64,000 bases of DNA from positions 62,001 to 126,000 of the forward strand of contig JAFDXE010000003.1 of the NCBI GenBank assembly GCA_018268085.1, written 5' to 3'. A program made the position numbers and the translations under genes. The notes under the pieces were generated by a model. The model was not told the DNA's origin. It saw only the letters and a list, made by a program, of their open reading frames with translations, and did no database searches. Each line of letters opens with the position of its first letter. Positions within the stretch are counted from its first letter, which is position 1. Below, piece after piece: positions 8,998 to 16,975 of the stretch. The DNA comes from Bacteroidota bacterium. Its GTDB lineage: Bacteria > Bacteroidota > Bacteroidia > Chitinophagales > Chitinophagaceae.

Positions 8998-9036
8998 TAA
9001 GCCGTCATAAAAAAAACTGTGACGGCTTTACATTTT
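8998..9036 (+). terminator. Terminator after the DUF4836 gene
   Basis: Perfect 9-bp arms AAGCCGTCA (8999-9007) and TGACGGCTT (9020-9028), followed by TACATTTT. It ends only a few bases before the ATG of the next gene at 9041, so it may also act on expression of the ABC pair. Confidence 0.75.
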
Positions 9037-9040
9037 CCTC

Positions 9041-9682
9041 ATGGCGATACAAACAAAACAACTCGTTCCCCGTTTCCTGGAAAAGGAGAAAGTTGAACGT
9101 TCCGGGATCTGGAACAAAGAATTTGTTTGCAATAAAGGAGAAAAAATTCAGATCATCGCTCCAAGCGGTAGTGGTAAAACTTCTTTGATACATTTTTTGT
9201 ATGGGTTGAGAAATGATTATGATGGAACCATCACGATCAATAACACAAATATCCAATCATTGTCTGCAGAGGCATTCGCAAGCATCCGCAGCAACCAGGT
9301 AAGCATCATTTTTCAGGACCTGCGCTTATTTGCTGACCATACCGTTTGGCAGAACATCGAAATTAAAAGATCACTGAATCCTTTTCATTCAGCAGAAACA
9401 ATAAAAACGATGGCCGAAAGGCTGGGCATCAGCAACAAATTACAAAAACAAGTTCGCCTATGCAGTTATGGCGAGCAACAACGCATCGCCATTATCAGGG
9501 CACTGCAGCAGCCGTTCGATTTTATTTTAATGGATGAACCGTATAGTCACCTCGATGAAAACAACCGCAAAATTGCAACAGCACTTATCGAAGAAGAAGC
9601 AGCCAAAAGAAATGCAGGCATACTACTGGCAGATTTAAAAAGGGTAGAATATTTTAATGCAGACAGGATTGTTCAGCTCTAG
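9041..9682 (+). CDS. ABC transporter ATP-binding protein (LolD/FtsE-like)
   Basis: A 213-residue cytoplasmic ATPase with APSGSGKT as Walker A (residues 40-47), FILMDEP as Walker B, and SHLDE as the D-loop. Two motifs are atypical. Walker A begins with Ala instead of Gly, and the signature reads CSYGEQQR instead of LSGGQQQR. Size and order resemble the LolD/MacB/FtsE group, which act with FtsX-type permeases on lipoproteins or the cell envelope rather than on imported solutes. The permease partner starts 8 nt after its stop. No promoter fits between the terminator at 8998-9036 and the start codon. Confidence 0.85.
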   Translation: MAIQTKQLVPRFLEKEKVERSGIWNKEFVCNKGEKIQIIAPSGSGKTSLIHFLYGLRNDYDGTITINNTNIQSLSAEAFASIRSNQVSIIFQDLRLFADHTVWQNIEIKRSLNPFHSAETIKTMAERLGISNKLQKQVRLCSYGEQQRIAIIRALQQPFDFILMDEPYSHLDENNRKIATALIEEEAAKRNAGILLADLKRVEYFNADRIVQL

Positions 9683-9690
9683 AAAAACTT

Positions 9691-10875
9691 ATGGCAAACT
9701 CATTTAAAACGATAGCGCCTTTTTTAAATACAACGCAGCATAAAGCGTCTAAGCTTTTCAGTTACTTCGGGCTGGGTATCGGTGTATTCCTGTTACTGGC
9801 ATCGGTACAGGTGTATCTTAATATCAACCAACTGCTGAAAGACAAAAATCCACGGAAAAATGGTTATGATTTTATTTCTATAACGAAGCGGATCACGAAC
9901 GAGAATATGGGTAAAGACAATCGGTTTACGGTTGCCGATATCGCAGATTTAAAAAAACAACCCTTTATTGCTGATGCCGCTCCGTTACTGAGCAACCAGT
10001 TCAGGGCCAAAGCAAGTGCAGGAACCATTATCCCTTTCAGCACCGACCTGTTCCTGGAATCGGTGAAAGACGATTTTATTGATTCTGTTCCGGCTTCCTT
10101 CACCTGGCAGCCCGGTCAAACAGAAGTGCCTATAATTTTTTCCGCAGATTTTTTAGAAATGTACAATGTATTTGCACCGGCTCAGGATTTACCGCAGTTA
10201 TCATCCTCAACCATCAGTGCAGTAAAAGTTACATTGGAGTGCTATGGCCCAAGCGGACTGCAACTGTATAAAGCCAATATTGTTGCCTTGAGCGACCGTA
10301 TCAATTCGGTACTTGTTCCCGAAAGTTTTTTACAATGGGCCAACAGGCAATACGGAAATATTGAAAATCCTCCAGCGGCGAGAGTGTATATTAAAACAAC
10401 CGATGCCAACAATCCCGATCTGCTTAATTACCTGGAACAAAAAGACTATCGGGTTAATAAAGACAAAACAAAATTCGGAAGGATCAAACAGATCCTGCAA
10501 CTTGTTGTGAGTGGCCTTGGTGGTTTTGCAATTCTGGTGATCGTGCTGGCGCTGATGTTGTTTTCGTTTTACCTGCAACTAATGATCGCAAGGAGTAAAG
10601 ACAATCTCCGCTTACTCATAATGCTTGGTTATTCGCCCGGATGGTTAAGTAAAACGGTAGCCAGGAAATGGATTGGCGCCTATACTGCCGTTATCGTTTG
10701 TGCGTTACTGTTAACTGCTGCATTCCAGTACCTGGTACAGCATTTTTCAATCAATGGGCAGGATCATTTATCTCCCTATATTCATATCAGCATTGTGGCG
10801 ATAGCCTTGCTGTTATGGTTGTTGTGTATAATAGTGAATTACCGCTTGGTGAGGAAACTGGTATTTCGGTTGTAA
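9691..10875 (+). CDS. FtsX-like ABC transporter permease
   Basis: The 394-residue product has one N-terminal membrane helix (about 24-42), a large extracytoplasmic domain, and three C-terminal helices (about 268-295, 323-345 and 358-380). That is the layout of MacB/FtsX/LolCE-type permeases, which couple ATP hydrolysis in the cytoplasm to mechanical work in the periplasm. Sequence similarity to a named member was not recognised, so the substrate is open. It pairs with the ATPase gene 8 nt upstream. Confidence 0.78.
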   Translation: MANSFKTIAPFLNTTQHKASKLFSYFGLGIGVFLLLASVQVYLNINQLLKDKNPRKNGYDFISITKRITNENMGKDNRFTVADIADLKKQPFIADAAPLLSNQFRAKASAGTIIPFSTDLFLESVKDDFIDSVPASFTWQPGQTEVPIIFSADFLEMYNVFAPAQDLPQLSSSTISAVKVTLECYGPSGLQLYKANIVALSDRINSVLVPESFLQWANRQYGNIENPPAARVYIKTTDANNPDLLNYLEQKDYRVNKDKTKFGRIKQILQLVVSGLGGFAILVIVLALMLFSFYLQLMIARSKDNLRLLIMLGYSPGWLSKTVARKWIGAYTAVIVCALLLTAAFQYLVQHFSINGQDHLSPYIHISIVAIALLLWLLCIIVNYRLVRKLVFRL

Positions 10876-10943
10876 TAACGAATGAAAAATAAAGAATAAG
10901 CAGGTGTACTTTTTATAAACAGCGTCTTGATGCAGCGATCTTT

Positions 10944-10977
10944 AACCTCACCCAAACCTCTCCAAAGCAGAGGAAGT
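10944..10977. repeat. Dispersed intergenic hairpin repeat, copy A
   Basis: The reverse complement reads CTTCCTCTGCTTTGGAGAGG then TTTGGGTGAGGTT. Related copies lie at 16216-16252 and 63791-63823. All three follow the end of a gene. The CCTCT/AGAGG part can fold into a stem. Confidence 0.6.
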
Positions 10978-11061
10978 ATCATTCGTTTCCAGCGTATCAT
11001 TCACTCACTAATCAAAATTCGTGTATCTGCCGCATTCGGGTACACTTAATGCAACATTCAC

Positions 11062-12258
11062 CTACACCGCCTCATACACTACCGCTGCTCCCTGCCCCAC
11101 TCCTATACACATGGTTGCCAACCCGTATTTACTTCCTTTTCTTTTTTTCATTTCATGCAGCAAAGTAGTAGAAATGCGCACGCCGCTGCAACCCAGTGGA
11201 TGGCCCAATGCTATCGCACCACCATTTACATTTACTTTTTCAAGATCCAGCCCAAGGTCATAAATACAGGCAATACTTTGCGACGCAAAAGCTTCGTTCA
11301 ATTCTATCAGGTCAAGATCTGCAACCGTGATTCCTGCACGGGCAAGTGCTTTTTTTGTTGCCGGTACAGGGCCAATTCCCATGATCGCCGGATCAACACC
11401 GGCAACTGCCATGCTTTTAACTTTCGCCATAGGTTGAAGCCCGTATTTTTTTACTGCTGTTTCACTCGCCAGCAACATTGCCGCAGCACCATCATTTATA
11501 CCGCTGCTGTTTCCTGCCGTTACAGTGCCATCTTTTATAAATGCCGGTTTCAATTGAGATAATTTTTCCATCGACGATAAACGTGGATGTTCATCATTTT
11601 CAAAATCAAACATTTCTTTTCCTACAGCAATTTGCAGCGGTACAATTTCATCTCTCCATTTATCTTCTTTTAATGCGGCTGCATATTTCTTCTGGCTCTC
11701 CAATGCAAATTCATCCTGTGCATGCCGGCTGATGTTCCACCGCTTTGCCACGTTTTCAGCCGTTTCACCCATGGTAAAAGGATGATACAATGCAGACAAT
11801 TTGTTATTGATAAAACGCCAGCCCATGGTAGTGTCAAATATCTGCGCATTCCGATCAAATGCCGATGTACTTTTCGGCATCACGAAAGGCGCCCTGCTCA
11901 TACTTTCTACGCCGCAGGCAATGATCATTTCTGCATCTCCACAGGCAATCGCCCTGGCCCCGTCCATAACAGATTGCAATCCGCTGGCGCAAAGCCTGTT
12001 CACCGTACTGCCAGCAACCGTAACCGGTAGTCCGGCCAGCAGCGCCGCCATTCTTGCCACATTGCGGTTATCCTCACCACTCTGGTTAGCCGCACCTGCA
12101 ATTACGTCTTCTATAGCGTTTACATCTATATTCGGATTTAAGATAAGCAGTGCTTTAATTACATGTGCCAGTAAGTCATCGGGCCTGATACCGGAAAGTG
12201 CTCCACCATATTTTCCAATAGGCGTTCTTACTGCGTCTACAACATATACTGATTCCAT
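11062..12258 (-). CDS. pcaF: Acetyl-CoA C-acyltransferase, PcaF/PaaJ-type thiolase
   Basis: A thiolase of 398 residues when started at the ATG at 12258 ([15 protein letters not shown]); the longer frame adds 30 residues from a repeat-rich region and is rejected. The catalytic triad is visible: Cys90 in NRLCASG, His353 in GHPLG, Cys384 in CIGVGQG. Several segments match the 3-oxoadipyl-CoA/PaaJ subgroup closely, including [20 protein letters not shown] and LMGLGPVP-like [13 protein letters not shown]. It would cleave a 3-oxoacyl-CoA, in beta-ketoadipate or phenylacetate breakdown or in fatty acid beta-oxidation. No other aromatic-degradation genes are nearby, so the physiological substrate is uncertain. 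Confidence 0.88.
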   Translation of the reverse strand: MESVYVVDAVRTPIGKYGGALSGIRPDDLLAHVIKALLILNPNIDVNAIEDVIAGAANQSGEDNRNVARMAALLAGLPVTVAGSTVNRLCASGLQSVMDGARAIACGDAEMIIACGVESMSRAPFVMPKSTSAFDRNAQIFDTTMGWRFINNKLSALYHPFTMGETAENVAKRWNISRHAQDEFALESQKKYAAALKEDKWRDEIVPLQIAVGKEMFDFENDEHPRLSSMEKLSQLKPAFIKDGTVTAGNSSGINDGAAAMLLASETAVKKYGLQPMAKVKSMAVAGVDPAIMGIGPVPATKKALARAGITVADLDLIELNEAFASQSIACIYDLGLDLEKVNVNGGAIALGHPLGCSGVRISTTLLHEMKKRKGSKYGLATMCIGVGQGAAVVYEAV

Positions 12259-12303
12259 GTGCTGAATTTTTTTATTCCCGGCAGTTGTACAGGTCTTTGC
12301 ATC

Positions 12304-12345
12304 GTTGCGCCTGCCTGTCGGCAGACAAGTCGCACACTTGTACGG
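12304..12345. repeat. Hairpin repeat with CCTGTCGGCAGACA core
   Basis: Upstream of the thiolase start. The 14-mer CCTGTCGGCAGACA (12314-12327) recurs at 24755-24768. A second short hairpin (CAAG..CTTG arms, 12326-12340) follows it. This looks like a remnant of a dispersed non-coding repeat. Confidence 0.5.
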
Positions 12346-12402
12346 CAAAACCGGGGTGATCGGGTACGCAAGTTAGGGAGAAATGAGGGATTAGATACCT
12401 TG

Positions 12403-12444
12403 GAGCTGTGAGCTGTGAGCTTTGAGCTGGGAGCGGGGAGCGGG
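12403..12444. repeat. Heptamer tandem repeat, unit GAGCTGT
   Basis: Six 7-bp units (GAGCTGT, GAGCTGT, GAGCTTT, GAGCTGG, GAGCGGG, GAGCGGG) end 11 bp before the rlmN -7 box, covering the region where the -33 element would lie. Two related units occur at 26932-26946. Confidence 0.8.
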
Positions 12445-12454
12445 CATAATCAAT

Positions 12455-12462
12455 TATCTTTG
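12455..12462 (+). promoter_or_regulatory. -7 element of rlmN
   Basis: TATCTTTG, ending 4 nt before the ATG at 12467; it predicts a leaderless transcript. Confidence 0.65.
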
Positions 12463-12466
12463 CAGT

Positions 12467-13519
12467 ATGTCAGAAGCAAAGCATATACGGGAGTACAGTT
12501 TACAGGAATTAAAAGAATATTTTGAATCTATTGGTGACAAAAAATTCAGGGCCATGCAGGCTTATGAATGGCTTTGGAAAAAGAATGCCCGCAGCTTCAA
12601 TGATATGAGTAACCTTTCGCTGGATCTCCGGAAAAAGCTGGCCGATGAATTCGACATGCAGGCTATTTCCGTAGATGCCACCCAGCACAGCAGCGACGGC
12701 ACCCTGAAATCCCGGTTTAAAACATACGATGGTCATCTGATCGAAGGCGTTTTAATTCCTACTGAGAACAGGAATACTGCCTGCGTTTCCTCACAGATCG
12801 GCTGCAGTTTAACCTGTAAGTTTTGCGCTACCGGCAGAATGGAACGGAAACGCAACCTGCGCTTCGATGAAATTTACGACCAGGTGGCCATCCTCAACGA
12901 ACAAAGTGAAAGCGTGTACAATAAAAAACTCACCAACATTGTGTACATGGGAATGGGTGAACCATTGCTGAATTATAAAAATGTGCTCAAATCAATTGAT
13001 CGCATAACCGCCAGCGATAGTATGGCCATGAGCCCGAAAAGAATTACCGTTTCTACCGCAGGGGTAGCTAAAATGATCAAACAACTGGGTGACGACCAGG
13101 TACGGTTCAACCTTGCTTTATCCTTACATGCTCCTACAGATAAAAAGCGGAACGAGATCATGCCCATCAATGAAACCAATACCATCGACCTGTTGATTGA
13201 AGCTTTGAATTATTTCTACGACAAAACAAAAAATGACATTACGCTCGAATACATTCTGTTCAGGGGCAAAAATGATTCTTTGCAGGATGCGGATGACCTA
13301 ATAAAAATTTACCGCCAGATACCTACTCATCTTATCAATGTTATAGAATACAATCCCATCGGCGGTGTAGATTTTGAGAAACCAACAGAAGAAGGTACAC
13401 AGCTATTTACCGATCATCTCGCCAAACACCGTGTAAATGTTCGGGTGCGCCGTAGCCGCGGAAAAGATATCGATGCTGCCTGCGGCCAACTCGCCAACAA
13501 AGACAAATCAACGGCTTAA
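12467..13519 (+). CDS. rlmN: Dual-specificity 23S rRNA/tRNA adenine-C2 methyltransferase
   Basis: A radical-SAM enzyme of 350 residues that methylates C2 of A2503 in 23S rRNA and A37 in some tRNAs. The CX3CX2C cluster motif is at Cys113, Cys117 and Cys120 (CSLTCKFC), followed by the SAM-binding YMGMGEPLLNY segment. The methyl-transferring cysteine lies near the C-terminus in DIDAACGQL. The start at 12467 (MSEAKHIREYSL) is chosen over an upstream frame because the -7 box lies 4 nt before it. The earlier codons fall inside the heptamer repeat tract. Confidence 0.95.
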   Translation: MSEAKHIREYSLQELKEYFESIGDKKFRAMQAYEWLWKKNARSFNDMSNLSLDLRKKLADEFDMQAISVDATQHSSDGTLKSRFKTYDGHLIEGVLIPTENRNTACVSSQIGCSLTCKFCATGRMERKRNLRFDEIYDQVAILNEQSESVYNKKLTNIVYMGMGEPLLNYKNVLKSIDRITASDSMAMSPKRITVSTAGVAKMIKQLGDDQVRFNLALSLHAPTDKKRNEIMPINETNTIDLLIEALNYFYDKTKNDITLEYILFRGKNDSLQDADDLIKIYRQIPTHLINVIEYNPIGGVDFEKPTEEGTQLFTDHLAKHRVNVRVRRSRGKDIDAACGQLANKDKSTA

Positions 13520-13620
13520 ATTAAACGGAAACAACGTTTACATTGTAGTTTTATTAACAACAGCAGTTAAACGAAGTCCATCATTTTATGTCTATACCTA
13601 CAACTAAAAAACATACAACT

Positions 13621-14286
13621 ATGAAAAGGATAATTTTATCGATCCTGGTAATACTCGGCATCAGCTTTTCTTCCTTTGCGCAGGATTCCACCGCTGTAAA
13701 AAAACAGGAATTAAGGAAGATGAAGGGAAATTTAAAAGAGGGTAAACAGGCACGCAAAGAGAAAATGAAGGATTTAAATCTTTCCGAAGATCAAAAAAAA
13801 GAAATTATGGCCAACCGGGAAGAGATGCGAGCGAAAACAAATGCCATCAGGAATGACCAATCGCTCAGTGAAGAAGAAAAAAATAAAAAGATAGAAGCGC
13901 TGCGCAAGGAACAAAGAGAAAAAAGAAAAGAAGTACTTACTGCGGATCAGAAACAAAAACTGGCAGAAAATAAAGTTCAGCAAAAAGCAGATAAAAAGGC
14001 AAAAGCAGAACAAAGATTGGCCGATATGAAAGTAAAATTATCGCTTACCGACGACCAGGTGAATAAGTTAAGATCACAGGAGCAGGCTACCCATGCGAAA
14101 ATGCGGGCCATTGAAAAAGACCAAACACTGGCACCTGCAGCCAAAAAAGAAAAAATGCGTGAATTACGAACCCATGCGGAAGAGGAGCGCAAAAAAATCC
14201 TTTCTGCAGAACAAATGAAGAAATGGGAGGAAATGAGAAAGAATGAACCGATGCCAGGCCCAAAACGCCATCCGAAAGCAGCTTAA
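13621..14286 (+). CDS. Secreted coiled-coil protein with two internal repeats
   Basis: The start at 13621 gives 221 residues with a signal peptide (MKRIILSILVILGISFSSFAQ at the N-terminus). The rest is extremely charged and helical. It holds two copies of a unit of about 65 residues: LNLSEDQKKEIMANREEM... ending LTADQKQKL, and LSLTDDQVNKLRSQEQAT... ending LSAEQMKKW. The Leu-Thr/Ser-x-(D/E)-Q spacing recalls the LTxxQ motif of the Spy/CpxP periplasmic chaperone family, so a chaperone-like role is possible but unproven. It is a single gene followed by its own terminator. Confidence 0.8.
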   Translation: MKRIILSILVILGISFSSFAQDSTAVKKQELRKMKGNLKEGKQARKEKMKDLNLSEDQKKEIMANREEMRAKTNAIRNDQSLSEEEKNKKIEALRKEQREKRKEVLTADQKQKLAENKVQQKADKKAKAEQRLADMKVKLSLTDDQVNKLRSQEQATHAKMRAIEKDQTLAPAAKKEKMRELRTHAEEERKKILSAEQMKKWEEMRKNEPMPGPKRHPKAA

Positions 14287-14307
14287 AAATCCTCAGGTTA
14301 TTAATAT

Positions 14308-14340
14308 AAGGCCATCAATATTATTGGTGGCCTTCTTATT
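14308..14340 (+). terminator. Terminator after the coiled-coil gene
   Basis: Stem AAGGCCATCAAT / ATTGGTGGCCTT (one mismatch) followed by CTTATTTGTT. Confidence 0.75.
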
Positions 14341-14356
14341 TGTTCGCCACATAAGC

Positions 14357-14364
14357 TATCTTTG
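14357..14364 (+). promoter_or_regulatory. -7 element of the pseudouridine synthase operon
   Basis: TATCTTTG, 40 nt before the ATG at 14405; this gene has a short leader, unlike the leaderless ones. Confidence 0.6.
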
Positions 14365-14404
14365 AACCTCATTACTGTTGAAAAACAGCATAAACTTCAA
14401 ACAC

Positions 14405-15394
14405 ATGAGCCAGCAAGGTTTCCGGAAATTTATCAATCCCAAAAAAAACAGCGTAGTAAAAGAAGAAATCCGGCAGGAAAAGAAAAAAGCACGCAAAGAA
14501 AAAAATGCCTACTTCGAAAAATTAAAAGAAGAGAAGTTCCAGGCACGTATGGCGAAGAAGGGTAAACCTCAAACAACTACAACCACAAATAAAATCGCTC
14601 AAATATCAGCTCCTGCAAAAAAGAATGCGGTTGTTGAAAAATCAGCAAATAAGGTAACCAGTGGTACGGTAATGCCGCTGAATAAATATTTAGCGCACTG
14701 TGGCGTTTGCTCCCGCAGGGATGCGGTAGCATTGATCGCAGAAGGCAAAGTAAAAATAAACGGCAAAGTAGCCACCGAGCCGGGGTATAAAGTGCAGCCA
14801 TCTGATGAAATCATGTTTAACAACAAGAAGCTCTTTATCACTAAAAACCTTGTATACATTTTATTGAATAAACCCAAAGATTATATCACAACTACTGATG
14901 ATCCGCAGGGACGAAAAACGGTGTTGCAGTTGATTGAAAAAGCAACTAACGAGCGTGTGTACCCGATTGGCAGGCTCGATAGAAATACCTCCGGCGTATT
15001 GCTATTAACTAACGATGGCGATCTTACTCAAAAACTTTCTCACCCCAGCTATGAAGTGAAGAAAATTTATGAAGTTAAACTGGATAAGGTTTTAACTAAG
15101 GGAGATTTTGAAAAGATCATAAACGGATTGGTTTTAGAAGATGGCCCGGTGAAGGTAGATAGCCTTGCTTATGCCGATTCAAAAGACCGTTCTGTAATTG
15201 GAATAGAAATTCATAGCGGACGCAATCGTATTGTTCGCAGAATATTCGAACACCTCGGTTACGATGTTAAAGGGCTCGATAGAGTAATGTATGCAGGACT
15301 CACTAAAAAAAATGTAGAACGCAGCAAATGGCGTTACCTCAGCGAAAAAGAAATCCGGCTGCTCAAGTATCTCAACGCATCTAAAAGAAAATAA
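14405..15394 (+). CDS. rluB: RsuA/RluB-family pseudouridine synthase with basic N-terminal extension
   Basis: The 329-residue product converts a uridine in rRNA to pseudouridine, probably in the 23S rRNA as RluB does. A Lys-rich N-terminal extension (about 1-85, e.g. EEIRQEKKKARKEKNAYFEK) precedes an S4 RNA-binding domain (MPLNKYLAHCGVCSRRDA, about 86-145). The catalytic domain carries the GRLDRNTSGVLLLTNDG motif with the nucleophilic Asp, and the C-terminal HSGRNRIVRRIFEHLGY. The start at ATG 14405 is preferred to a TTG 27 nt upstream. Assignment to RluB rather than RsuA/RluF is moderate. A second pseudouridine synthase gene follows 3 nt later. Confidence 0.85.
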   Translation: MSQQGFRKFINPKKNSVVKEEIRQEKKKARKEKNAYFEKLKEEKFQARMAKKGKPQTTTTTNKIAQISAPAKKNAVVEKSANKVTSGTVMPLNKYLAHCGVCSRRDAVALIAEGKVKINGKVATEPGYKVQPSDEIMFNNKKLFITKNLVYILLNKPKDYITTTDDPQGRKTVLQLIEKATNERVYPIGRLDRNTSGVLLLTNDGDLTQKLSHPSYEVKKIYEVKLDKVLTKGDFEKIINGLVLEDGPVKVDSLAYADSKDRSVIGIEIHSGRNRIVRRIFEHLGYDVKGLDRVMYAGLTKKNVERSKWRYLSEKEIRLLKYLNASKRK

Positions 15395-15397
15395 TCC

Positions 15398-16114
15398 TTG
15401 GCAAAAAATTCACTCCACATTGTTTTTGAAAACGATGATTTCGTTGCCGTGAACAAACCGGCAGGGCTACTTACTATACCCGACAGGGAGCAATCAGAAA
15501 AATCGCTGAAAGAAATCCTTCTCGAAAAATACGGAAGCATTTTTACCGTACACCGGCTCGATAAAGACACCAGCGGTCTGGTACTGTTTGCAAAAAACGA
15601 AACCACACATAAATATCTCTCCAAACTTTTTGAAGATAGAAAAGTAGAAAAATTCTACCTGGGAATTGTGCTCGGTTGTCCTGCCAATCTAAAAGCTGAG
15701 ATAGATGCACCAATTGCAGAACATCCAACAAACAAAGGATTCATGGTTGTTCACCGCAACGGAAAGCCATCCCGTACGGGTTATGAAGTATTAATAGCCG
15801 ACCCCCGGTATTCACTGGTTAATTTTCAATTGCATACGGGCCGTACACACCAGATACGGGTGCATTCAAAAAATATAGGACATCCGCTGGCCTGCGATAC
15901 CTTATATGGAGACGGGAAACCTGTGTTGCTTTCTACGATTAAAAAGAAATTTAAGCTTAGTAAAAATGAAGAAGAAGAAAGACCGATGATCAACAGGCTT
16001 GCACTTCATTCCTACAAACTTATTTTCACCGACCAGCACAATCAGCACCTTGAATTAACGGCGGAAATGCCGAAGGAGTTCAGGGCATTGATGCAACAAC
16101 TGGGCAAGAAGTGA
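15398..16114 (+). CDS. RluA-family pseudouridine synthase
   Basis: The 238-residue product belongs to the RluA family of RNA pseudouridine synthases. It has AVNKPAGLLTIPD at the start of the fold, the catalytic HRLDKDTSGLVLFAK motif, and the LHTGRTHQIRVH substrate segment. There is no S4 domain, so it resembles the short RluA/TruC type. The target uridine cannot be told from sequence. It starts with TTG at 15398, 3 nt after the upstream stop; no ATG gives a complete N-terminus, so the rare start codon is probably real. It forms an operon with the RluB-like gene. Its stop codon lies in a heptamer repeat tract. Confidence 0.88.
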   Translation: MAKNSLHIVFENDDFVAVNKPAGLLTIPDREQSEKSLKEILLEKYGSIFTVHRLDKDTSGLVLFAKNETTHKYLSKLFEDRKVEKFYLGIVLGCPANLKAEIDAPIAEHPTNKGFMVVHRNGKPSRTGYEVLIADPRYSLVNFQLHTGRTHQIRVHSKNIGHPLACDTLYGDGKPVLLSTIKKKFKLSKNEEEERPMINRLALHSYKLIFTDQHNQHLELTAEMPKEFRALMQQLGKK

Positions 16115-16166
16115 ATGGTGAATTATGAATGCTGAATAATGAATGCTGAATTATGAATATGAGTTG
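16111..16166. repeat. Heptamer tandem repeat, unit TGAATNN
   Basis: Eight 7-bp units (GTGAATG, GTGAATT, ATGAATG, CTGAATA, ATGAATG, CTGAATT, ATGAATA, TGAGTTG) begin at the stop codon of the RluA-type gene. The same unit recurs at 55911-55945 and 63693-63734. Confidence 0.85.
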
Positions 16167-16215
16167 TATATCGATATTGTTTTTACATTAAACGAAGCTG
16201 CTCATTTACAGGATT

Positions 16216-16252
16216 ATCCTCCTCCGCTTTCTGAGAGGATCGGGGTGAGGTG
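16216..16252. repeat. Dispersed intergenic hairpin repeat, copy B
   Basis: TCCTCCTCCGCTTTCTGAG then AGGATCGGGGTGAGGT; related to copies at 10944-10977 (opposite strand) and 63791-63823. Confidence 0.6.
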
Positions 16253-16262
16253 CTGATAAATG

Positions 16263-16898
16263 CTACACATTCGGTTGTGGTGTAAACCTTAAATACGGTT
16301 TTACAATTTTTACTCCTTTCGGAAATTTCTTAATGGCATCTTCAGTACTCACTGCAGGCACAACAATCACATCTTCCCCCTGTTTCCAGTCGGCCGGAGT
16401 AGCTACACTGTATTGAGCAGTGAGTTGCAATGAATCGATTACCCTCAGCACCTCATGAAAATTTCTTCCGGTACTTGCCGGATAGGTAAGTGATAATTTT
16501 AATTTTTTATCGGGACCGATGATGAACAATGAACGAACGGTAAAAGTTTCTGATGCATTCGGATGAATCATATCATACAGTGTAGCAACTTTTTTATCTT
16601 CATCTGCAATGATCGGAAAGTCTACTGTACAATGTTGCGTTTCATTAATATCCTTTTGCCAGCCAACATGTTTATCCAGCGGATCTACACTTACTGCCAA
16701 TACTTTTACATTACGTTTATCGAATTCATGCTTTAATAAAGCTGTTCTTCCCAGTTCTGTGGTACAAACAGGTGTATAATCAGCAGGATGTGAAAACAAA
16801 ATTCCCCACCCATCGCCGAGATATTCATAGAAATTAATTTCACCGATGGTAGTGCTGGCCGTGAAGTTGGGAACAATGTTGCCTAAACGTAAACTCAT
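16263..16898 (-). CDS. 1-Cys peroxiredoxin (Prx6 type)
   Basis: The start at ATG 16898 (MSLRLGNIVPNF) gives 211 residues. The peroxidatic Cys45 lies in HPADYTPVCTTELG, the Prx6-subfamily form of the motif. The only other cysteine (in TQHCTVDFP) is not placed like a 2-Cys resolving residue. The C-terminal extension (about residues 165-211) is typical of Prx6. It should reduce peroxides in the cytoplasm using an external thiol. It is divergently transcribed from an Rrf2 regulator, with a palindromic operator in the 77-bp gap directly behind its TATATTTG promoter box, so peroxide or redox control by that regulator is likely. Confidence 0.93.
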   Translation of the reverse strand: MSLRLGNIVPNFTASTTIGEINFYEYLGDGWGILFSHPADYTPVCTTELGRTALLKHEFDKRNVKVLAVSVDPLDKHVGWQKDINETQHCTVDFPIIADEDKKVATLYDMIHPNASETFTVRSLFIIGPDKKLKLSLTYPASTGRNFHEVLRVIDSLQLTAQYSVATPADWKQGEDVIVVPAVSTEDAIKKFPKGVKIVKPYLRFTPQPNV

Positions 16899-16916
16899 AC
16901 AATTAATTTTAGGATG

Positions 16917-16924
16917 CAAATATA
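16917..16924 (-). promoter_or_regulatory. -7 element of the peroxiredoxin gene
   Basis: On the minus strand TATATTTG, a full TAnnTTTG match, 18 nt before the start codon and directly next to the operator at 16925-16949. Confidence 0.65.
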
Positions 16925-16949
16925 ATACTCTACTTAATAAGTAGACTAT
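16925..16949. promoter_or_regulatory. Palindromic operator between peroxiredoxin and Rrf2 regulator
   Basis: A 25-bp near-perfect inverted repeat with core TCTACTTAATAAGTAGA (16929-16945) and outer ATA/TAT arms. By my count it matches 21 of 25 positions of the E. coli IscR type 1 site consensus, and two of the mismatches are symmetric. It occupies the -33 region of both divergent promoters, so a bound repressor would block both. Confidence 0.7.
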
Positions 16950-16962
16950 TAAAGAATCATAT

Positions 16963-16970
16963 TATTTTTG
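16963..16970 (+). promoter_or_regulatory. -7 element of the Rrf2 gene
   Basis: TATTTTTG, ending 5 nt before the ATG at 16976. Confidence 0.6.
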
Positions 16971-16975
16971 TGTAT

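Noticed and set aside
12261-12348. N-terminal extension of the thiolase
   Set aside because: The extra 30 residues come from the hairpin repeat region; the family starts at [13 protein letters not shown].
13522-13540. Hairpin TAAACG/CGTTTA after rlmN
   Set aside because: Only 6 bp and no T-run, so not called a terminator.
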